Origin: Planctomycetaceae bacterium
GTDB lineage: Bacteria > Planctomycetota > Planctomycetia > Pirellulales > Lacipirellulaceae
Direction of reading: 5' to 3'
Length of the DNA stretch: 26,392 bases
Assembly: GCA_002713555.1 (NCBI GenBank)
Contig: PATG01000080.1
Location: 18,196 to 44,587 of the forward strand
Under the pieces are notes generated by a model, which saw only the letters and a list, made by a program, of their open reading frames with translations, was not told where the DNA came from and did no database searches. The translations under genes were made by a program, and so were the position numbers. Within the stretch, counting starts at the first letter, position 1. Every line of letters begins with the position of its first letter. Below are positions 15,147 through 24,136 of the stretch, one piece after another.

Positions 15147-15170
15147 ACCCAAACTACCAGGTATTTGGGT
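15147..15170 (-). other. Hairpin just after the sulfotransferase stop
   Basis: Arms ACCCAAA (15147-15153) and TTTGGGT (15164-15170) pair perfectly over a ten-base loop. It lies 12-35 bases downstream of the sulfotransferase stop on the minus strand and has no T-run, so it is perhaps an mRNA-stabilising or weak terminator structure. Confidence 0.35.
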
Positions 15171-15181
15171 CGTCTCTGACC

Positions 15182-16336
15182 CTATCCCTCATATCCGTAC
15201 CGTTCAAAGTAATCCTTCCACCGATCTTGTATGACTTGGCGCTTTTCGGCTGATAATTCGTAGTGGTTGCGGCGATAATTCTTGACTTCCGCCAGGTAAG
15301 CTTGTGCTGCTTTTTCAACACGTGTGAAAGCTCCCAAATCAAGATGCTCGTAGACCTGCCTTAACCGGTCAAGTGGATTCTCCACCAAATCTTCATAGCG
15401 CAATTCAACGACTTGATTATCCTCTAATAATTCTCGGTCGTTCTCATAGGCGGTATACATGCGCTGCAAGGAATCCAGCACATATTCTTCTACCCATTCT
15501 TGCTCTCCCAATCCTTGCATTCGTTGCACTTCGTTGAGAGATTTCCAAAGGTTGACCGTTGACATAAACAAATCGCAAGGGTTTCGAACGATGTGTACAA
15601 ACTTGGCATCCGGAAACAATTCCAGGAGCGCTCGGACACGTGCAGTATGAGGAGGTGATTTCACCACGATGCGACGAGGGTCTCGAAAAGTAATCCGCTG
15701 AAAAAATTTCAAGAGTTGCTGCTGCCAATGCTTTTTTTCGTCAAGGGGCACGTCCTGCAGATCAAGATACTCAGAAAACACGGGACCACGCTGAGGAAAC
15801 ATCATGGACAGGTAAGGGGATGGCAAGCCCATAATCCCCAGGGCAAACTCATCCTCCTGAGGACGCTGCCAGCCTGCTGCCATATTGTCCATCGGTCGTC
15901 GGCTAGGTAATAATTTTTCAGTCCAGGGTGTTAGCCATTTATCCGTAAGCACAAAGTGATGTGGTACAAAACACTGGTAAGTCGTAGGAAAAGTATGGGC
16001 AGGATCTCGAATCAATAATTCATGCAGGAATGTTGTCCCAGCACGCCAATGCCCCAAAATAAAGATTGGTGGATCCTTTATTTCAGTCTCTGAAACACGA
16101 CGGCCGTAAATGAGATTATCCAAGATTGCTGCCAGACTGTTGCAGCCGCTGAAGAAGGTTATGCTGGCCCCAGTATGCAATTTTGAAAAAGACACACGGA
16201 AATCGTTTCGAGCCAGCGTGGCCAACCAGGTGGAAAAACGCATCCCATGCCAAAAACGAGGCGAGTACCACGGGATTGGATTTTTCACCACCCGTTTACG
16301 ACGTGAAGCCGACAGTCTTTCTGAAAGTATACTCAT
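15182..16336 (-). CDS. PAPS-dependent sulfotransferase-family protein
   Basis: A 384-residue protein. The 5'-phosphosulfate-binding loop is IFILGHWRAGTTFLHELL (91-108), close to the family's GxxRsGTT pattern. The 3'-phosphate-binding segment is KFVHIVRNPCDLFMSTVNLW (245-264), with the conserved Arg251 and Ser259. A KSPPHTARV stretch (226-234) lies between them, and the late ELRYEDLVENPLDRLRQVYE matches the C-terminal region of Sulfotransfer_3-type proteins. These enzymes move sulfate from PAPS to a hydroxyl or amine of a sugar, lipid or small molecule; the acceptor is unknown. There is no signal peptide, so it is probably cytoplasmic or membrane-associated. Large families of such enzymes are common in planctomycetes. 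It lies 84 bases after the upstream minus-strand gene. Confidence 0.88.
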   Translation of the reverse strand: MSILSERLSASRRKRVVKNPIPWYSPRFWHGMRFSTWLATLARNDFRVSFSKLHTGASITFFSGCNSLAAILDNLIYGRRVSETEIKDPPIFILGHWRAGTTFLHELLIRDPAHTFPTTYQCFVPHHFVLTDKWLTPWTEKLLPSRRPMDNMAAGWQRPQEDEFALGIMGLPSPYLSMMFPQRGPVFSEYLDLQDVPLDEKKHWQQQLLKFFQRITFRDPRRIVVKSPPHTARVRALLELFPDAKFVHIVRNPCDLFMSTVNLWKSLNEVQRMQGLGEQEWVEEYVLDSLQRMYTAYENDRELLEDNQVVELRYEDLVENPLDRLRQVYEHLDLGAFTRVEKAAQAYLAEVKNYRRNHYELSAEKRQVIQDRWKDYFERYGYEG

Positions 16337-16420
16337 AAGCTGAAGGATGCGATAACGTGGGGAAATAGCGGGTCCAGGGGGGCTTCTCGTTAACGACTAG
16401 GAATAATGTATCGTAAAAAT

Positions 16421-17932
16421 CTATTTCAATTCCACTTTTTCTGTGCGTCGCTTACGGTGTGATACCCGTACAAAGTTTAGCCAAAAAGCTACCAGCATCA
16501 CTAAAAAGGCAATACCAGCCCATAAATCCCAGGGACGTTGATGCACGGCTGCCGAACGGATCCACACAGGGGAATCGGCTAGGACAAGAGGAGTATACAA
16601 TCGCAATTGGCCTTCTGTCTCCCCACCCCTCTCCTCCTGGATATTACGCGTCCGATACAACCAACTCTTAAAAAACATACCGTAAATTCGCACAGGCTCA
16701 CGAATAAGATCTCCTTGAGGAAAACCCTCAGGCAATCGATTCACACAGCAAACGACGGGACGATTTTCCAAATATTTCGCTTCTGATGTAAATATTTCTA
16801 ATTCGTAATAGGCACCAATCTCTGGCCGCTCAGGAACAACAATGCGTATAGCGCGTCGAGCTACCCCTTCTAATTGAACCAATTCACCCACTTCTTGCTC
16901 TGGATTTAAAAAAAATGGCCCCAGCGAGGATAAGCCTAGTTTGCTCTGCTTGATTATCGCTGCGGCAACACTTCGGCGCTCACGCAATAGGGTTTCTTTT
17001 TTCTTCCATTTTTGTTGGTCCTCCGGTGTTGAAGCAAGGGCCAACTGTTTCTTTGCTTCTTGATGCTGGCCTTGCAGATCATCGAATGCATGACGCCATT
17101 TCTCAGCTACAGCAATAATGTTTTCCTGGCATCGCGAGATCAACTCTTCTTGATTCGTACGACCGAGTGCAGCAAGACAACTATAAAAGGCTTCACTCTC
17201 CCGACTTATCGTAGGTAGTACAAAGGGTTGGCGCTGAATAATCTCGTCAAGTAAAGCCACATCCATTCCATTGCGAGCCAGCAGTAATTGTCCAGTCGGT
17301 ACCCCTTGCTGCGGATACCAGGCCACCCGATCCGCCAGCATGAACACATGACACTGCTTCTCACTAATACTATGTTGCAAAAGCACACCATAAAAAAGTA
17401 CCGGATCTGCCATCGACTGACCTGGCTTCCAACGCTGCGGAATCTGTCGCGTAAACAGTGTTCCGCTTAGTCCTGGCGAATTACTTTTAAACTGACATCG
17501 ATAGAGAACAGGCAAAGAGTTCGATTCTGCCAACTGCTGAGGAGGTGAAAGAACTTCACAAGACTCAACGTGTCCCGATATTTCATGCAGTTCCCCTATA
17601 GGAACATCTGCCTCTTCAAGCCAGCGCCCCAAGTCAGTTTTCTTCGACCAGAGTTCCAGCTGCTTGTCGGGAAACTGGCGAAGTCGATACAGTATCTGTG
17701 TAATTATTGGCCAATCGTCATTTTTAAAATTCGCATCCTGTCCAAATTGAGACAATTTTTCTGGATCGACGCCAGCCAACTCCAGAATTTCACGAAACTC
17801 CGATGTTTTTTCGCTGGCGTGCGTGTCCATGGCAAGTATCCAACATAGGACAACACCACAAACAATTCTGGACACCCCGAAGATTGCCTCGTTCGGTAAA
17901 CTCTTGAAGAAGGTCGTAGTGCCACAAATCAT
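16421..17932 (-). CDS. Membrane-anchored protein of unknown function with two OB-like domains
   Basis: A 503-residue protein not recognised as a named family. There is an N-terminal signal or anchor (about 17-38), a first beta domain at about 114-208 (HEISGHVESCEVLSP, PQRWKPGQSMADPVLFYGVL, VAWYP), and a helical coiled-coil section at about 265-330. A second, similar beta domain lies at about 347-459 (LVQLEGVARRAIRIVVPERP, LPEGFPQGDLIREPVRIYG, FFKSW, VWIR), followed by one C-terminal TM at about 470-490 and a basic cytoplasmic tail. Most of the protein should lie outside the inner membrane. The second domain closely parallels the domain in the gene just upstream, whose stop it overlaps by 4 bases (ATGA), so the two products probably work together. 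Confidence 0.7.
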   Translation of the reverse strand: MICGTTTFFKSLPNEAIFGVSRIVCGVVLCWILAMDTHASEKTSEFREILELAGVDPEKLSQFGQDANFKNDDWPIITQILYRLRQFPDKQLELWSKKTDLGRWLEEADVPIGELHEISGHVESCEVLSPPQQLAESNSLPVLYRCQFKSNSPGLSGTLFTRQIPQRWKPGQSMADPVLFYGVLLQHSISEKQCHVFMLADRVAWYPQQGVPTGQLLLARNGMDVALLDEIIQRQPFVLPTISRESEAFYSCLAALGRTNQEELISRCQENIIAVAEKWRHAFDDLQGQHQEAKKQLALASTPEDQQKWKKKETLLRERRSVAAAIIKQSKLGLSSLGPFFLNPEQEVGELVQLEGVARRAIRIVVPERPEIGAYYELEIFTSEAKYLENRPVVCCVNRLPEGFPQGDLIREPVRIYGMFFKSWLYRTRNIQEERGGETEGQLRLYTPLVLADSPVWIRSAAVHQRPWDLWAGIAFLVMLVAFWLNFVRVSHRKRRTEKVELK

Positions 17933-18954
17933 TCTCCGCCCTCAGTTCCCGTTGACCGTGACTGGGCATCAACTTTATTTTGATTGTCTGCTTTCCAACC
18001 CGTGGGCAATTCCAATGGGACGTCTTTCGTTCTCGTACGACGACGACTGTTGCCTGAATAGCGAAAAAGGAACACGGCTACAACAAGTCCCAGTAAACAT
18101 GCTCCACCAATGGCCAGCAAAACCGTACTGTCAGCAACAGGCTCTGTCATTGTATTTTTCTTGGTCGGTTTCCATGAAAAATGATTGACCAATATTGCGG
18201 GTGCGAGTGCCAGGCCTTTATCCCAGGCATACGACCAGTTTTTGAAGAAATAACCGGTAATCTCTACCTGGCATCGCAAATCATCCCCTTCTGGAAACCC
18301 AGTCGGCAATTGAAGGCAGTAGGCTACCATCAGTGAGGGCCCCCCACCTTGAGGCTGAACCCAGAGACGGTGGTACGAATCTATCGCTAAATCATTTTTT
18401 TCAGCTGGCACAATTTCTTCACGCAAGGCTGTGCCTCGAATCGTCACCAAACGACCTCGATATTCGTCCGGTTGCTTTAGAAACTGTACATAGGTCACCA
18501 AACCTAATGAGGCATGCTTCACCTCAGAAGCTTCTTGTTTCTTCAAATTTGCGAAAAGATTGAACCAGGCTTCCTTTTCTGAGGGCCGAAAATAGGTTCT
18601 ATCCTTAACAAAAGATAAGCCTGGTACACGTTCATCAACCTTTTCTTTCGATTGGAGTGTCTCAAAGTGTTCAACAGATCCATTCGCTTCGCTCATAGGG
18701 TGACTCGTTACACCAGCACCACTGATTATCTGTGGTGCGATGATCGGGGTATCGGTTTGTTTTTCCTGCATACCAAATAGTTGACCCAACCGCCTGGCGG
18801 TACTCGGTTTTTCGAGATAACGTATCGCCAGCAAGACCATTCCCAGTGCCAACAGGAGCAACCATACTTGTGATCGCTGGCGCCTCGTCATACCTGCCTT
18901 CGGCGGGGGAGATGTTGGGGAAACCTGAAAGCGCATGACAGAAACTCTCTTCAT
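17929..18954 (-). CDS. Membrane protein of unknown function with one OB-like domain
   Basis: About 341 residues from ATG 18954. The frame is open to a TTG at 18978, and another ATG at 18936 is preceded by a purine-rich GAAGAGAG, so the start is uncertain. Numbering from 18978: TM1 is about 38-53 (VWLLLLALGMVLLAIRYL), followed by an extracytoplasmic linker. An OB-like beta domain lies at about 172-270 (EYRGRLVTIRGTALREEIVP, CLQLPTGFPEGDDLRCQVEI, TGYFFKNW, FSW). TM2 is about 285-306, then a basic cytoplasmic tail. The domain shares the LP.GFP.GD....V.I.G.FFK.W pattern with the overlapping downstream gene. It is the first gene of the leftward unit. The function is unknown; a role in binding an envelope ligand is only a guess. 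Confidence 0.68.
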   Translation of the reverse strand: MKRVSVMRFQVSPTSPPPKAGMTRRQRSQVWLLLLALGMVLLAIRYLEKPSTARRLGQLFGMQEKQTDTPIIAPQIISGAGVTSHPMSEANGSVEHFETLQSKEKVDERVPGLSFVKDRTYFRPSEKEAWFNLFANLKKQEASEVKHASLGLVTYVQFLKQPDEYRGRLVTIRGTALREEIVPAEKNDLAIDSYHRLWVQPQGGGPSLMVAYCLQLPTGFPEGDDLRCQVEITGYFFKNWSYAWDKGLALAPAILVNHFSWKPTKKNTMTEPVADSTVLLAIGGACLLGLVVAVFLFRYSGNSRRRTRTKDVPLELPTGWKADNQNKVDAQSRSTGTEGGE

Positions 18955-18978
18955 CCAGAAGTAAGACCGCTTCACCAA

Positions 18979-19448
18979 CAGGCTCGAACTTATGAAGTCC
19001 GGTTGCGTCTACGAAAAAACCTTACTTTTCAATCCCAAATTCTCCAGCAACCACATCCGTTTGGTAGATTGGCGGCATCCGATAATAAACTTCCAAGGCA
19101 CTACGTCAACAATCTGTAGTATCGCTTACCGAGCACGCTCTGGAAAGTACTTTGTCACTAGAACCCTGCCCTAGGATTGTGTAAAATAGGGCACGCTTTT
19201 CTTTACTGGGAAAGTAACAAGATAAACGATATGTAGAAAAAGCCGCTGGGCTACTGCCATCGCTTCATTTCTGGACTCAGTTTGGCTGATGGTATTTGGG
19301 GGACACTAATCGCGGTTTAAGGAAAGGCCTGTTTGTGTACCCGTCTGTTTTTTTTCAGATCGTTGCATCCATTAGGATTGCAATTTCATCTGCTTGCGTG
19401 TTTTCAATGCTGCCTACGCGCGCGGTTTTGTCTGATTTCAACCCTCAA
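18979..19448. other. Divergent intergenic region
   Basis: About 470 bases between the minus-strand membrane-protein gene and the preferred start of the plus-strand TPR gene. It should contain promoters for both directions. A TAAAAT box (19182-19187) is the best-looking -10 but lacks a well-spaced -35. A short TTACT/AGTAA stem (19203-19217) follows. No plausible protein gene was found here. Confidence 0.4.
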
Positions 19449-22400
19449 ATGGCAGGCAACCCAAAATTTCTTCGCCTAACCGTTGGTTCTCTGTTCTTTG
19501 CTTTTGTTATCGGTACATCCAATCTGTCTGCGGCGGATAAAAAAGACACGCAACGTGGTACAATTGATTTAGCCGAGCAGTTTTTAGCAGGGTTACGTGA
19601 GCGCGGCTGGCATGACACGGCAATTGAGTATCTGGATCAGATCGAAGAAGACCCACTGGCCTCTCCTGAGTTCATTAAGCGATCCGGATTTGAGCGAGGT
19701 GTCTCTTGGGCAGCCATGGCAAAACAGACGCCCAGCCCAAAAAAACAACTCGAACTGATTTCCAAGGCGACATCTGAATTCTTACGATATGCCAAGAACA
19801 ATCTAAATTCACGCTATCAGGTCGAAGCCCTGAGTCAGGCCGGAAACCTCTTTCTTCAGCAATCGCTTGGTAAACTTTCCAAAGCGGACCGTTTGCCAAA
19901 GCAAGCAGACAGGCAACGTCAAACTCTCCAAAACGAGGCGCGCGTTTTGATGGACCAGGCAAGCGATGCTTACCGCGACCTTATCAATTCGTGCGCAAGC
20001 CAACTTCAATCGATGCCAAAAGCAGCCGCGTTGCAAAAAAAACCAGACCTGCGCTCTCTGCGGACATTGCTCGACAACAAGCAAGCCGAGACCAAATTCC
20101 AACTGGCAAAACTGCAACTAGATCGTGCCAACACTTTCACAAAGGATTCTGCCGACTATTCAAAAACACTCCAAGCAGCTGCAGAAGAATTTTCGAAGCT
20201 ACAGGAAGCCTATGCTGAAAAATTAATTGGTTACTATGGCCGTCTCTACGAAGGCCGTTGCTATCAGCAGCTTGGAAAACATGAGGACGCGCTCGCTTGC
20301 TTTGATGACCTGATCGATCAACCCATTGAGCATCCTGATTTTCGGCGTCTGATTGCCCGAACCTATCGCTATCGCACCGAAATCCTCATCGAGGATAAAG
20401 CTTTCGAGGATGCCATTAAAGATTGCAGGCAGTGGCTCAATGATTCGCGTAGTCATGAACTCGAAAAGCCCGAATGGCTGGCTATCATGTTCCGTTTGGC
20501 CAATGCCTACGATGCTCAGGCACTTACGCCTGAAGGCAGCGTTAACAAGAAAGAATTGTACGATAAATCCATTGAGTTGATGCGTCTGGTCGCACGCAGC
20601 CCAGGAGAGTTCCAACGTCAGGCACGAGCTGCTCTAGCCTCCACGGGAGGGAGCAATGCCCCCATAGACGTACGTTCCTTTACAGATGCCTATACGGCTG
20701 GCAAAGATGCGCTGGATCAGATGAATTCCTCCCAATTTACCGCAAAGCTTGCTGCAGAAAACAATCCTGCTGCGGTTAGCGACCTGCAGCAACAAGTTAA
20801 GCTGTATCGATCGCAGGCCATCCATTACTACGAAACCTGCCTGACATTAGCAGACGTGAATACACCAGCCGACAAGCTTGCTTCAGCTCGCTATTCTCTA
20901 TGCTGGCTCTATTGGCAAGATCAACGCCCTCATGAAGCAGCACTCCTGGGTGAGTTTTTGGCTCGACGCTTTCCCAAAAATCAGTTCGCGCCGATTGCCG
21001 CAAAACTTGCCTTGGCAGCCTATGAGCGCATCTACCTGGAAGCCCGGCAGAAGGATTCGACACAGTCCGATTACGAAGCAGAAAAGCTCGCCAGCATGGC
21101 CCATCTGTTGCTCTCACGTTGGCCTGAGTCCGAAGATGCCACAGTAGCGATGAATTTGTTAATCAATATGGCTTTGCGTGACAACCGGACCGACGACGCC
21201 GAAGCCATGCTCAAAGAATTACCCGCGGCCAATCGCGCAGGAGTAGAACTCAGTTTGGGCGGTTCCCTGTGGTCTCGCTATATGCAAGTAACAGCGGGAA
21301 ATAAGGGGAAAACGACTGACGAACAGCAAAAGCTCAAGGATCGCGCAGTTGCATTACTCTCCAACGGTTATAGCTCCCTGATAAAGCAGCAAAATCCTTC
21401 CTCTCTAGAAACTGTCAATGTTCTGTATTTAGCTCAAGCGTTATTGTCCAAGGGTCAATTCCAGCACGCTGTTGAAGTCCTTGAGGACCCTCATGTCGGC
21501 CCCCTCACCTTGGTCCAACAGAATAGCCCTGCAGCCGATCGCAAAGAATTTATCCAAGAAGTTTACAAAGCAGCTTTGCGCGCCTATGTATCGATAGAGC
21601 CTCCCCAACGTGAGAAGGCACAAAGTATCATGGAGTCTTTAGAAAAAACACTTGGCGATAAGAAAAATGCCAGTGAACGGCTCACACGAATCTACCTCAG
21701 CTTAGGGCTACAATTACAACATCAAATCCAAGAACTTTCGGACGCTGGTAAAGACGACATAGCCCAAAATGTCGCAGGTGCTTTTGAGGATCTTGTCAAG
21801 CGTATCGTTCAAAAGGGCGAAGCGACTGAAGACTGGAAGATACAAAATTGGATTGCCCAAACAAATCTACAAATAGGACAAAGTCAGCCTGGGCAGGCGG
21901 GCAAACGCTATGTGGCAGAAGCCGAGACCGCGTATCGAAGAATATTGGCAAAAGCAGAAGAAAACCCCCAATTTGCACCCAGAAAAATTGCCATCCTCAG
22001 CGTAAGAAAGCGACTCGGTGATTGCCTTCTAGCACAAGAAAATTTTGCTTCTGCCTTCGATGAGTATACCAATATACTCAAGCAGAAACCTACGATGCTA
22101 GAAATCCAACAGGCTGCAGCGTCCACTCTGCAGGCATGGGGCATCCACGAAAAAAATTTGGAGAAAATCGATCAAGCCATTCGTGGCACACTGCCCCAAG
22201 CGAACAAGAAGAATTTAGTCTGGGGCTGGCTCCGGCTGGCAACAATTGCGGATAATCAAAAGCGCAAAATCATCCAAGCAGATAAAGCGAGTAATCCCAA
22301 AGCACAAAAGTACCACGATTTATTTTTTGAGACACGCTTAAAAGCTATCCAAGCTCGCTTTGCTGGAGCAAAAATAGCGACGGGTGCGAAACGCAAAAAG

Positions 22401-22532
22401 CAACTCAACACGGCTTTGCAGAGCATTCATTCGATGCAAAAACTCTACCCGACATTAGGCGGCTCACTTTGGCAACCTAAATATCTCAATCTTCTGAAAC
22501 AGATCGAGGACGCATCTTCTGGAAATCCGTGA
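19449..22532 (+). CDS. Large secreted TPR-repeat protein
   Basis: 1027 residues from ATG 19449. The frame is open from a TTG at 19296, with another ATG at 19407. The 19449 start gives a textbook signal peptide (FLRLTVGSLFFAFVIGTSNL, cleavage near SAA/DKK), so it is preferred. The mature protein is almost wholly alpha-helical with scattered TPR units, for example GRLYEGRCYQQLGKHEDALA, ARYSLCWLYWQDQRPHEAAL, VLYLAQALLSKGQFQHAVEV and KRLGDCLLAQENFASAFDEY. It is probably a periplasmic scaffold. It is the first gene of a run with a second TPR protein, ExbB and two ExbD genes. That context points to an envelope machine powered by the ion gradient; the cargo is unknown. The next gene overlaps its stop. 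Confidence 0.8.
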   Translation: MAGNPKFLRLTVGSLFFAFVIGTSNLSAADKKDTQRGTIDLAEQFLAGLRERGWHDTAIEYLDQIEEDPLASPEFIKRSGFERGVSWAAMAKQTPSPKKQLELISKATSEFLRYAKNNLNSRYQVEALSQAGNLFLQQSLGKLSKADRLPKQADRQRQTLQNEARVLMDQASDAYRDLINSCASQLQSMPKAAALQKKPDLRSLRTLLDNKQAETKFQLAKLQLDRANTFTKDSADYSKTLQAAAEEFSKLQEAYAEKLIGYYGRLYEGRCYQQLGKHEDALACFDDLIDQPIEHPDFRRLIARTYRYRTEILIEDKAFEDAIKDCRQWLNDSRSHELEKPEWLAIMFRLANAYDAQALTPEGSVNKKELYDKSIELMRLVARSPGEFQRQARAALASTGGSNAPIDVRSFTDAYTAGKDALDQMNSSQFTAKLAAENNPAAVSDLQQQVKLYRSQAIHYYETCLTLADVNTPADKLASARYSLCWLYWQDQRPHEAALLGEFLARRFPKNQFAPIAAKLALAAYERIYLEARQKDSTQSDYEAEKLASMAHLLLSRWPESEDATVAMNLLINMALRDNRTDDAEAMLKELPAANRAGVELSLGGSLWSRYMQVTAGNKGKTTDEQQKLKDRAVALLSNGYSSLIKQQNPSSLETVNVLYLAQALLSKGQFQHAVEVLEDPHVGPLTLVQQNSPAADRKEFIQEVYKAALRAYVSIEPPQREKAQSIMESLEKTLGDKKNASERLTRIYLSLGLQLQHQIQELSDAGKDDIAQNVAGAFEDLVKRIVQKGEATEDWKIQNWIAQTNLQIGQSQPGQAGKRYVAEAETAYRRILAKAEENPQFAPRKIAILSVRKRLGDCLLAQENFASAFDEYTNILKQKPTMLEIQQAAASTLQAWGIHEKNLEKIDQAIRGTLPQANKKNLVWGWLRLATIADNQKRKIIQADKASNPKAQKYHDLFFETRLKAIQARFAGAKIATGAKRKKQLNTALQSIHSMQKLYPTLGGSLWQPKYLNLLKQIEDASSGNP

Positions 22533-23887
22533 GATGCCGTGATTACTCTATGGAAAATTTTCTAGCCGCAATAGGACCTTTGGCAATAGATAACACAGGA
22601 AAAAATAAGATGCAAATTTACTTGTTGTCATTTAGGCCTAAGCAAAATGCTTCGGCACCTTCCAATGAAGCATCGCCCTCTGGCGTACTGGATAGAAACG
22701 CACTCGATGCTCTCCCTGCAAGTTCTACATATCCGTCTCAAGCGAACCCTGCTGAGTGCCCGAAGACAAACTCTCAAGGCCCATTATTTCGCCTGCCGGC
22801 AACTCCCCCACGACACGCAGCGATCGTAGGCAAACCACTCTGCATGGTAGTTCTTCTCCTGTTGCTAACCGTCTACTCGACTGCAACAAGTGCCCAGGGA
22901 ATTGATCGTATTCGCCGCCGAGGAGGTGGCACAGAGAGTGGCAAAATCACCAATATTTCTCCATTGGCGGTGACCTTGTCCAAGGGGGGGGTCGAAAACA
23001 AAGTGCTCGCTGAAGAAATCCGTACTATCGATTTTGGCAACGAACCCGAAGATCTGCGGCCCGCTCGGCTGGCTGCGAACGCAGGACGTTTTGAAGATGC
23101 TCTTAAGCATCTCAACAAAATCGCCCGCGATGACATTGATCGTGAAGCCATCCTCCAGGATTTAGACTACTGGAAACTGTTTTGCAATTCCCAACTTGCC
23201 CTTGCAGGTCAGGAAAGTCTTAGCCAAGCCTCTGAGGAAGCGTCTAGTTTTTTGAGTTCCAATCGCAGCAGTTATCATGTGCCAGCCGCCATCCAACTCA
23301 AGGGAAACCTACTCACCGCATTAGGTCAGCATGAAGCTGCTCGCAAACATTATGCCAAGCTCGAAAAAGCGAATTCTCCCTACTACACCGCTCGCGCAGC
23401 AATACTGACGGGCATGTCATGGCAACAACAAGACAATCATCAGGCAGCTATCAAAGAATTTGATCGCGCACTCGAAGCAACTCAAAAAAACCAGACTGCA
23501 CAGACACAATCACTTGAAGCAACTTTACAGATGGCAATTAGCCGTTCAGCAACTGGGAATGTTACCAAAGCAACGGACTCGGTCAAAGAGATTATTGACG
23601 CCACCGATTCCAAGGACAGCAAACTTCTGGCCCGTGCCTACAACGCCCTGGGAGATTGTTATCTACAAATTGAACAAGCCAAAGCAGCAAGAGACGCTTT
23701 TTTACATGTTGATGTGTTATTTAACTCCGAGAAAACCGAACATGCCAAAGCGCTTTACGAGCTGTCGCAGCTTTGGAATCAACTTGGCCAAGAAGATCGC
23801 GCCAGAGACGCCCGCCAACAACTCCAGAAAAAATACCCTACTAGCCGTTGGGCCCAAAAAAATGACGTAAGCCCAGTTGGCAATTAA
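22529..23887 (+). CDS. TPR-repeat protein with internal signal/anchor segment
   Basis: A 452-residue frame starting GTG at 22529, overlapping the previous stop by 4 bases. Alternatives are ATG 22550 and ATG 22610, the latter preceded by AGGAAAA. Residues about 30-100 are low complexity without domain signals. Residues about 102-122 (CMVVLLLLLTVYSTATSAQ) look like a signal peptide or membrane anchor, so a start near ATG 22844 is also possible. The mature part begins with a small beta domain at about 137-170 (SGKITNISPLAVTLSKGG, EEIRTIDFGNEPEDL), followed by TPR-like helices to the end (RFEDALKHL, GQHEAARKHYAKL, AYNALGDCYLQIEQAKAARD). It is probably periplasmic and a partner of the larger TPR protein and the ExbBD pair. 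Confidence 0.72.
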   Translation: MRCRDYSMENFLAAIGPLAIDNTGKNKMQIYLLSFRPKQNASAPSNEASPSGVLDRNALDALPASSTYPSQANPAECPKTNSQGPLFRLPATPPRHAAIVGKPLCMVVLLLLLTVYSTATSAQGIDRIRRRGGGTESGKITNISPLAVTLSKGGVENKVLAEEIRTIDFGNEPEDLRPARLAANAGRFEDALKHLNKIARDDIDREAILQDLDYWKLFCNSQLALAGQESLSQASEEASSFLSSNRSSYHVPAAIQLKGNLLTALGQHEAARKHYAKLEKANSPYYTARAAILTGMSWQQQDNHQAAIKEFDRALEATQKNQTAQTQSLEATLQMAISRSATGNVTKATDSVKEIIDATDSKDSKLLARAYNALGDCYLQIEQAKAARDAFLHVDVLFNSEKTEHAKALYELSQLWNQLGQEDRARDARQQLQKKYPTSRWAQKNDVSPVGN

Positions 23888-24070
23888 GTGACATTCGGTC
23901 AGACTAGAGAAAATTACTTACTTACCATACCGAAAGCCAGTAAATCTATCGGAGTATTTAAGCTTCAGGAAACACTGAGGCCCATACGTATTAAAATTAT
24001 TTCTAGCTCGGATGATAAAACAATAAGCAGCTATAAAAATCACCTCAGACATAACAAGGAATTGGACAAC

Positions 24071-24097
24071 GGCCCTTAAATGATTAAATTAGGGGCC
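24071..24097 (+). other. Nine-base-pair hairpin upstream of exbB-like gene
   Basis: Arms GGCCCTTAA (24071-24079) and TTAGGGGCC (24089-24097) pair fully with one G-U, around a nine-base loop. A run of seven T (24112-24118) follows after a 14-base spacer, too far for a standard terminator. It lies 40 bases before the ATG in the 249-base gap, so it could be a leaky terminator/attenuator or an mRNA processing site that sets different levels of TPR and ExbB proteins. Confidence 0.4.
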
Positions 24098-24136
24098 ACC
24101 AACCTATAGCCTTTTTTTAGGAAAGATATCGTTACC

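Noticed and set aside
16388..16395. CGTTAACG palindrome upstream of the sulfotransferase
   Set aside because: An eight-base palindrome is expected by chance in a window this size, and nothing else supports an operator.
18992..19174. 60-residue ORF in the divergent intergenic region
   Set aside because: No family resemblance and no start signal; the region more likely holds promoters.
19152..19187. TTGTCA ... TAAAAT promoter-like pair upstream of the large TPR gene
   Set aside because: The spacing is 24 bases instead of about 17, so it is not a credible sigma-70 promoter by eye.
20223..20615. 130-residue minus-strand ORF inside the large TPR gene
   Set aside because: The plus-strand TPR units cover the same bases, and the antisense product matches nothing recognisable.
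23888..24079. 63-residue ORF starting GTG right after the second TPR gene
   Set aside because: AT-rich, no domain pattern, no ribosome binding site, and it runs into the hairpin before exbB; better read as intergenic sequence.
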